NCBI GenBank assembly: GCA_025362165.1
Contig: JANYHY010000510.1
Span: 1-19,480, forward strand
Direction of reading: 5' to 3'
Length of the DNA: 19,480 nucleotides
DNA from: Myxococcales bacterium
Lineage (GTDB): Bacteria; Myxococcota_A; Polyangia; Polyangiales; Polyangiaceae
Shown here: positions 14,376-19,480 of the stretch, piece by piece
How positions within the stretch are numbered: the stretch's first letter is position 1
How the letters are laid out: the number at the start of each line of letters is the position of its first letter
Translations under genes and position numbers: made by a program
The notes under the pieces: generated by a model
Seen by the model: the letters and a program-made list of their open reading frames with translations, nothing else
Databases searched by the model: none
What the model was told of the DNA's origin: nothing

Positions 14376-14675
14376 TCACGCGCGGCGGTTGGCCTCGTAG
14401 ACGAACAGCAGCTCATCGATGACGCGCTCGCGCTCTACGCGGTCGGCAGAACGAATGGCTGTGCTGACGCAGTGGTGAAGGTGACGATCGAGGAGCATGC
14501 CCTCGACCTTGCTGAGCGCGCTGCGAATGGCCTTGGTCTGCTGGAGGACGTCTACGCAGTAGGTGTCTGCCTCCACCATGTCGATGACGCCGCGCAGATG
14601 GCCCTCGAGCGATCGCAGGCGCGCGAGCGCGTCCTTCTTGGTCGCTGGAGCGTTTGGAGCTTTGCGTTTTGCCAT
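14376..14675 (-). CDS. csoR: CsoR-family copper-sensing repressor
   Basis: CsoR is a 99-residue all-helical DNA-binding protein (DUF156 family). The Cu(I) ligands Cys40, His65 and Cys69 are present with the spacing C-x24-H-x3-C that defines true CsoR, as opposed to RcnR or FrmR (TYCVDVLQQ; DRHLHHC). When Cu(I) binds, it releases DNA and allows efflux genes to be expressed. It is divergent from copA with 48 bp between the start codons, and a GC-rich operator-like sequence directly abuts its start codon, which fits shared control of both genes. The N-terminus is Lys/Ala-rich and unremarkable. Confidence 0.93.
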   Translation of the reverse strand: MAKRKAPNAPATKKDALARLRSLEGHLRGVIDMVEADTYCVDVLQQTKAIRSALSKVEGMLLDRHLHHCVSTAIRSADRVERERVIDELLFVYEANRRA

Positions 14676-14676
14676 G

Positions 14677-14700
14677 ATACCCCTACCCCCCAGGGGAGGG
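14677..14700. promoter_or_regulatory. Candidate CsoR operator between csoR and copA
   Basis: The 24 bp just before the csoR ATG run ATACCCC-TA-CCCCCC and then AGGGGAGGG, a pseudo-palindrome of C and G tracts (CCCT.CCCC against GGGGAGGG). DUF156 repressors (CsoR, RcnR, FrmR) recognise TACCCC-type G/C tracts in this setting. Its place between divergent regulator and target gene supports the call. Confidence 0.7.
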
Positions 14701-14723
14701 TCGACGTATGGTGCCGTGGAGAC

Positions 14724-16934
14724 ATGAGCCTGTCAACGAGCGTCACAGTCCCTGTCGGCGGCATGACCTGCGCCAGCTGCGTCGGTCGCGTGGAGAGCGC
14801 GATCAAGCGCGTCCCAGGCGTGACGAGCGCGACCGTGAACTTGGCCACCGAGCGGGCGACCGTGATGGGGGACGCGCCGGCGAGCGCGATCGTCCTCGCG
14901 ATTCGAGACGCGGGCTATGAGCCGGGAGCGCCGCTCACGCTCGGCGCGCCACGGCCGGCCGAGGAGCCCGAGCATCGCGCGAACGTGGATCTGTGGCTCG
15001 GCGTAGCGCTCACGGCGCCGCTGCTGGTGTTCACGATGCTGCCGATGCTCGTGCCAAGGGTCCACATGGCGCCCGTCGCGATGTTCTTCATGGGTTGGGG
15101 TGGGCTCCTGTTCGCCGCGCCTGTGCAGTTCTGGGCAGGTCGTCGCTTCTATCGCGTGGGTCTGTCAGAGGCGCGCCACCTCTCGTTCGGTATGAGCTCG
15201 CTCGTGATGATCGGCAGTACGGCGGCGTTCCTCTATTCGGTCGGCGTGGTCCTCGCGCCGTCCATCTTCCCGGAGGGGACCGCGCACACGTACTTCGAAG
15301 CGTCCACATCGGTCGTCACGCTCGTCTTGTTGGGCAAACACTTCGAGGCGCTGGCGAAGGGGCGCTCGTCTTCGGCGATCAAACGACTCGTCTCTCTGCA
15401 GACGAAGACAGCGCGCGTGCGCCGCGGCGGCGCGGTAGTGGAGCTCGTGATCGATGAAGTGCTCGTTTCCGACGTGATCGAGCTGAGACCCGGAGAGCGC
15501 TTACCCGTGGACGGCGTGATCATCGAGGGCTCGAGCTTCATCGACGAGGCGATGATCACGGGAGAGCCAATCCCCGCGGAAAAAAGGCCCGGCGACGCTG
15601 TCGTGGGCGGCACGGTGAACGGAGCGAGCTCGATCGTCGTGCGCGCGACGCGCGTCGGAGCGGACACGCTGCTCGCGCAGATCGTTCGCACGGTCGAAGA
15701 GGCGCAAGCGGGCAAGCCGCCCATCCAAGCGCTCGCGGATCGCATCGCCGCGGTGTTCGTGCCCATCGTGCTGGCCGTGTCGCTGCTCACTTTCGGACTG
15801 TGGTGGGCGCTGGGTCCCGCGCCCGCGCTGAGCTACGCGTTCGTCGCATCGATCTCGGTGCTCGTGATCGCGTGCCCGTGCGCGATGGGCCTCGCGACGC
15901 CGACCGCGATCATGGTGGCGACCGGCAGAGCGGCGGAGCTCGGCGTCCTCTTCCGAAAGGGCGCGGCTCTCGAGGGTCTCGCGCGCGCAGACGTCATCTT
16001 GCTCGACAAGACGGGCACCCTCACAGAGGGCAAGCCCACGTTGACGGACACGATCATCTATTCGGGCGACAAAGACACGGTGCTGCGGCTCGCGGCTGCT
16101 GCTGAGAGAAGGAGCGAACACCCGCTCGCCCGCGCGGTCGTGGAGGCGGCAGCTTCTTTGAAGATCGCCCATGCCGAGTCCGTTCGCGCGGAGGCTGGTT
16201 TTGGCGTGGAAGCGAACGTCGAGGGATCCATCGTGCACATAGGCGCCATGCGCTACATGGACATGCTCGGCGTGGACGCGTCGCGCGCGACCGAGGACGC
16301 CACGCGCTTTTCCAAGCAGGGCAAGATCAACATCTTCGTGGCGATCGATCACCAGCTCGCCGCGCTGCTCGCTGTCGCGGACGCGCCCAAGTCGACGAGC
16401 GCCGAGGCGATCTCTCGATTGCGCGCACTCGGCTTGGAGATTGGAGTCGTCTCTGGCGATGCCCAGGCGACCACCGACACGATCGCTTCGCGGCTCGGCA
16501 TCGGGCTCGTGCTGGCCGAGCGATTGCCCAACGACAAGGCGGAGGACATTCGGCGACTCCAGGCCAAAGGCCGCCACGTGGTGTTCGTCGGCGACGGCAT
16601 CAACGACGCACCGGCGCTAGCGACCGCGGACGTGGGCGTCGCCATCGGCACCGGCACCGACATCGCGATCGAAGCAGGAGACGTCGTGCTCATGCGTGGA
16701 GACCTTCGCGCCGCCGCAGACGCGATCGCGCTCAGCCGTCGCGCGATGCGCACCATCCACCAGAATTTCTTTTGGGCTTATGGCTACAACATCGCACTCA
16801 TACCTCTCGCCGCCGGGGCGCTCTTTCCGCTGTTCCACGCGCTGCTTTCGCCCGTGCTTGCCGCGGCCGCGATGAGTTCGAGCAGCATCTTCGTTTTGGC
16901 GAACAGCCTCCGGCTCAAGCGATTCCGCGCATAG
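14724..16934 (+). CDS. copA: Cu(I)-exporting P1B-type ATPase CopA
   Basis: The 736-residue inner-membrane pump exports Cu(I) using ATP. It has one N-terminal heavy-metal domain with GGMTCASC (Cys16, Cys19), then eight predicted membrane helices with the ion-path motif CPC (384-386). The actuator motif is TGEP (279-282), the phosphorylation motif DKTGT (Asp428), the nucleotide-domain SEHPLA (His466-Pro467), and the hinge GDGINDAP (623-630). Cu(I)-subclass residues in the last helices are present (YGYNIALIPLAAG; AAAMSSSSIFVLANSLR). The start ATG is preceded by GGAG at good spacing; the upstream part of the open frame is antisense to csoR. It is divergent from csoR and most likely derepressed by copper. 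Confidence 0.97.
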   Translation: MSLSTSVTVPVGGMTCASCVGRVESAIKRVPGVTSATVNLATERATVMGDAPASAIVLAIRDAGYEPGAPLTLGAPRPAEEPEHRANVDLWLGVALTAPLLVFTMLPMLVPRVHMAPVAMFFMGWGGLLFAAPVQFWAGRRFYRVGLSEARHLSFGMSSLVMIGSTAAFLYSVGVVLAPSIFPEGTAHTYFEASTSVVTLVLLGKHFEALAKGRSSSAIKRLVSLQTKTARVRRGGAVVELVIDEVLVSDVIELRPGERLPVDGVIIEGSSFIDEAMITGEPIPAEKRPGDAVVGGTVNGASSIVVRATRVGADTLLAQIVRTVEEAQAGKPPIQALADRIAAVFVPIVLAVSLLTFGLWWALGPAPALSYAFVASISVLVIACPCAMGLATPTAIMVATGRAAELGVLFRKGAALEGLARADVILLDKTGTLTEGKPTLTDTIIYSGDKDTVLRLAAAAERRSEHPLARAVVEAAASLKIAHAESVRAEAGFGVEANVEGSIVHIGAMRYMDMLGVDASRATEDATRFSKQGKINIFVAIDHQLAALLAVADAPKSTSAEAISRLRALGLEIGVVSGDAQATTDTIASRLGIGLVLAERLPNDKAEDIRRLQAKGRHVVFVGDGINDAPALATADVGVAIGTGTDIAIEAGDVVLMRGDLRAAADAIALSRRAMRTIHQNFFWAYGYNIALIPLAAGALFPLFHALLSPVLAAAAMSSSSIFVLANSLRLKRFRA

Positions 16935-17047
16935 CGGATCAGCTGCCCCGTCGATGGTGACGACGATCGTTGAGTGCTAGCCTACAGAAGATTTCTGCTT
17001 AGACTCTCGTACGACGTTTATGTCCTTCTGAGGAGCGACTCGCCCGA
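16935..17047 (+). promoter_or_regulatory. Intergenic region between copA and the TonB-like gene
   Basis: This 113-bp gap must hold the end of the copA transcript and probably the promoter of the TonB-like gene. A weak inverted repeat (CGTCG-ATGGTGA-CGACG, about 16954-16970) may be a terminator stem, but lacks a T-run. No convincing -35/-10 pair was found. GAGGAG at 17029-17034 may be the ribosome site, 13 bp before the ATG, a long spacing. Confidence 0.3.
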
Positions 17048-18790
17048 ATGTCTCGCGACAGCAACAGAGCTGCGATCCCGGCCGGCCTCATGGTCGTGCT
17101 CTGGGGCAGCGTCGCTGCGTGGGTACACTTCGGCATCGGAGCGACGGGCTACGAGGTCGCGCTCACGCACGACGATCACAAGGCGATCTCTGATCTTTCG
17201 GACAAGGTTCGCGAGCGCGTGATCTCGAGCGAGCAGACGTTCGACGTCGGCCCCGGTGGTGCGTCGCCAGTCGCATCGATCGAGCCTCCGCCTTTGCCGT
17301 CTGCTTCGGTCGCGCCTCCCCCGATCGCGAAGAAGCCTGAAATCAAGCCTTCCCCGACGCCGACCGTGAAGAAGCCGGACAATCCGAAGGATCCGGAGAA
17401 GAAGGTGGTCGTGGTCAAGAAGGACCCGAACCCGCCGGAGGTGCTGCCGCCGCAGCCGCAGGTGGACAAGCGAATCGCTGTGCGTCAGCACGTGAAGGCG
17501 AATCAGGCGGACAACCCCAACGCGCATTTCGTAGGCGACGAGGCGAACACGGTCGAACACGAAGAGGTGGCGACGATCACCTCGCACGATCGGGACGACG
17601 AGAACCCCACGCCTGCGGGCAATCACCAGAACTCGGACAAGCGCCCAGGCGACAACGAGAATCAGAAGATCGCCGAGGCGGACGAGCACAAGGGCGACAA
17701 GAACCGCGCGCCCGGCGAGCACGGGACAGAGTTCGACATCCAGCCCGATCCGCCGCCGACTCACGCGATGGGCCCCACGCCCGTGCAGGGACCGATCGCG
17801 ATGATCATCCCGAACTCCGGCGGGGACGGTCATCCGACCGCGACCGCGCCAACGCCGCCCGTGCAATCCGATCCAGCGGGCGCGTCTGCGGTGACGGCGC
17901 CTGACGTGACCTCATCTCCGCAGGGGGGTTGGTCGTTCCCGCTGGTGAACCCGAACGCGGGTCTGGGCGAGGCGCAGACGACTGGGCCTGGCTCGCTCAA
18001 CCGCACGCTTCCGCAACCCGGCGAGACGCAGCGCGCGTTTGGATTGGGCGGAAATCCAGGGCCGGGACACGTCAACATCAACCTCACACAACAAGGCGTC
18101 ATCGCCGCGGTCGGTCAAGATCAGCTGCGCAAGGAGCGTGAGGCCGACGGCGAGCGTCGCAAGAGCGAGCACCGCGGATCATGGCAAGCGTCGAACTTCG
18201 AGCGTTGGCGCAGCGCGATCGAGAACTACGTGTCGAGTGTGAAGCCCGGCAATCAGACGGCGCTCAACACCGCGGCGGTGCCGTTCGCGACTTACATCAA
18301 CGGCATTCACAACCGCATCCACCCGATCTTCGCGGACACGTTCCTCGGGTCGCTCGAGGGTCTGCCGCCGACCAACATCCTCTCCGATTTGAAGCTGATG
18401 ACGCGCCTCGAGATCGTGCTCTCCAAGGACGGTCACATCGTCAAGATGGGCATCAACAAGACGAGCGGCGTCACGGCGTTCGACATCGCAGCGCTCGACA
18501 GCGTGCAGCGCGCCTCTCCGTTCGGTCCCGCTCCCAACGCGATCGTGTCGCCTGACGGGCAGGTGTACTTGCACTGGGAGTTCCATCGCGACGAGGTCTT
18601 CGCGTGCAGCACGATGAACGCGCGACCGTACATCCTCAACATCCCCGCAGGCGGCGCGCCTCCAACCACTCCCAATCCGCTCGCGCCCGATCCCACTCCG
18701 ACCAACACCCACGAGCGCGGCGCGCCGCTCAACACGGGCGATACACGCGAAGGCTTGCTGGCCATCCCATCGATCCCGCATCACGGCTGA
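17048..18790 (+). CDS. TonB-like protein with long Pro/Lys-rich linker
   Basis: The 580-residue protein has one N-terminal membrane helix (AAIPAGLMVVLWGSVAAWVHFG, ~8-29), then about 350 residues of low-complexity periplasmic linker. The linker has Pro/Lys runs at 75-140, acidic and His-rich stretches to ~240, and a Pro/Thr region to ~340. A TonB/TolA-like C-terminal domain follows (~405-515: TYINGIHNRIHPIFADTFL ... LEIVLSKDGHIVKMGINKTSG ... AALDSVQRASPFGPAP ... VYLHWEFHRD). Such proteins span the periplasm and couple inner-membrane energy or scaffold complexes to the outer membrane. It differs from classical TonB in its length and in a further ~65-residue Pro-rich tail after the domain. No ExbB/ExbD or receptor gene is nearby. 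Confidence 0.85.
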   Translation: MSRDSNRAAIPAGLMVVLWGSVAAWVHFGIGATGYEVALTHDDHKAISDLSDKVRERVISSEQTFDVGPGGASPVASIEPPPLPSASVAPPPIAKKPEIKPSPTPTVKKPDNPKDPEKKVVVVKKDPNPPEVLPPQPQVDKRIAVRQHVKANQADNPNAHFVGDEANTVEHEEVATITSHDRDDENPTPAGNHQNSDKRPGDNENQKIAEADEHKGDKNRAPGEHGTEFDIQPDPPPTHAMGPTPVQGPIAMIIPNSGGDGHPTATAPTPPVQSDPAGASAVTAPDVTSSPQGGWSFPLVNPNAGLGEAQTTGPGSLNRTLPQPGETQRAFGLGGNPGPGHVNINLTQQGVIAAVGQDQLRKEREADGERRKSEHRGSWQASNFERWRSAIENYVSSVKPGNQTALNTAAVPFATYINGIHNRIHPIFADTFLGSLEGLPPTNILSDLKLMTRLEIVLSKDGHIVKMGINKTSGVTAFDIAALDSVQRASPFGPAPNAIVSPDGQVYLHWEFHRDEVFACSTMNARPYILNIPAGGAPPTTPNPLAPDPTPTNTHERGAPLNTGDTREGLLAIPSIPHHG

Positions 18791-18820
18791 GAATCTAGGT
18801 TAGTCTCGCGCTTCGCTTTG

Positions 18821-19480
18821 ATGACGGCACCGGCACCTAGCTCGCGCTCACCTGAGTCGTACCAGCGTTTGGCGTCGCCAGTGCTGCGCAGCGCGTGGTT
18901 GCTGCGCGCGTGCGCAGTGCTCGCGATCGTGGCGACCGTGCTCGCGGTGATCGTGGTCCCTGGCTTGCGTGGTCACGCTTCAGACGGTGTGGTCATCGCG
19001 TGGGAGCGTGTCGCCGCTGTCGTGAGCATCGCGGCTGCCGTGATGGTCGCGGGTCTGGTGATGATCGGCTCGCTCGATCTGTGGCAGGTCACACGAATCG
19101 GCGTAGGGTCGCGCGCGTCGATGCTCGCGTTCGCCGCGATCGTGTTCGGTGTCGCGCTCGCTGCTTCAGTGGTTCACCTCCCGTCCATGGCGAGCGTTCC
19201 GATGATGCTAGCGAGCGGCGTCCTCGCCATGATCGCCGGCTCGAGCGGACTTCGTGCACCGCACACACGCGCGCCGTCCTTGTTGCTCATGGGCATGGGA
19301 GCCGCGGCGATCATGCGCCTGTTTGCCTGGGAGCTCGCGCTCGGAGGCTCGGACAGGCCGACGATGTTCACGGCGGGGCGTGTTTTCGCCACGATCGTGA
19401 TCGCGCTCGTCGGTCTCTCGCAGATGATCTGCGCCGCGTGGATGAGCGCGCGCGGGCGCGGAGTCGGTCAGGTCGCAACA
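18821..19480 (+). CDS. Polytopic membrane protein, N-terminal part (partial)
   Basis: An ATG 30 bp after the TonB-like stop opens a frame that continues without a stop to the window edge, giving 220 residues. After a polar N-terminus (MTAPAPSSRSPESYQRL) there are about six hydrophobic helices, near residues 28-48, 63-84, 102-120, 127-140, 153-172 and 187-208, joined by short loops with few charged residues. I recognise no family motif. It is likely an inner-membrane protein and could be co-transcribed with the TonB-like gene. No strong ribosome site precedes the ATG, so the start is tentative, and the C-terminus is outside the window. Confidence 0.7.
   Translation, partial: MTAPAPSSRSPESYQRLASPVLRSAWLLRACAVLAIVATVLAVIVVPGLRGHASDGVVIAWERVAAVVSIAAAVMVAGLVMIGSLDLWQVTRIGVGSRASMLAFAAIVFGVALAASVVHLPSMASVPMMLASGVLAMIAGSSGLRAPHTRAPSLLLMGMGAAAIMRLFAWELALGGSDRPTMFTAGRVFATIVIALVGLSQMICAAWMSARGRGVGQVAT

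Noticed and set aside
15501..16577. 358-codon minus-strand open frame
   Set aside because: It is antisense to copA; high-GC codon bias opens the complementary frame.

Overview
The window is high-GC bacterial DNA with dense gene packing. The mix of genes suggests a delta-proteobacterial, myxobacterium-like (Polyangia-type) Gram-negative genome: a DUF2330-like secreted protein, a TonB-like protein with a long Pro-rich linker, Gln/Pro-repeat membrane proteins, PduO, and acyl-CoA catabolism genes. This assignment is an inference from gene content; no rRNA or other phylogenetic marker is present.

Layout. (1) Positions 1-2364, plus strand: the end of a type III secretion (T3SS) gene block. It holds the tail of a needle/filament-like subunit, an LcrH/SycD-type TPR chaperone, a YopB/IpaB-like major translocator and a YopD/IpaC-like minor translocator. 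The genes are nearly gapless. (2) 2397-2948: PduO-type cobalamin adenosyltransferase; 2999-4228: a secreted or membrane protein of unknown function with five 27-bp tandem repeats. (3) 9348 down to 4242, minus strand: a six-gene operon joined by five 4-bp start/stop overlaps, in the order Rid-family protein, MarR regulator, enoyl-CoA hydratase-like, acyl-CoA dehydrogenase, Old Yellow Enzyme-FN3 fusion, pdxJ. It looks like a MarR-controlled acyl-CoA or aromatic-CoA catabolic unit. (4) 12420 down to 9465, minus strand: a Sua5/TsaC tRNA-modification enzyme flanked by inverted copies of a ~55-bp REP-like repeat, a SAM methyltransferase, and a DUF2330-like anchored protein. (5) 12456-14221, plus strand: a Zn/Mn-type ABC importer with binding lipoprotein and ATPase but no permease. 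It ends in a 155-bp element with 15-bp terminal inverted repeats. (6) 14376-16934: divergent csoR/copA copper module with a GC-rich operator between them. (7) 17048-18790: TonB-like protein, then the first 220 codons of a polytopic membrane protein that runs off the window.

How they fit together. The T3SS block supplies the pore-forming end of an injectisome, with its chaperone encoded directly upstream as in Yersinia, Shigella and Salmonella. The minus-strand operon probably converts a CoA thioester under control of its own MarR repressor. csoR/copA is a self-contained copper-efflux circuit. Points most worth a second look are the T3SS translocon in this genomic background, the OYE-FN3 operon with several catalytic-residue substitutions, the inverted repeats around tsaC (one copy forming nearly the whole predicted operon leader), and the 155-bp multi-hairpin element. 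No stretch longer than 300 bp lacks a gene. No tRNA, rRNA, CRISPR array or transposase was seen.
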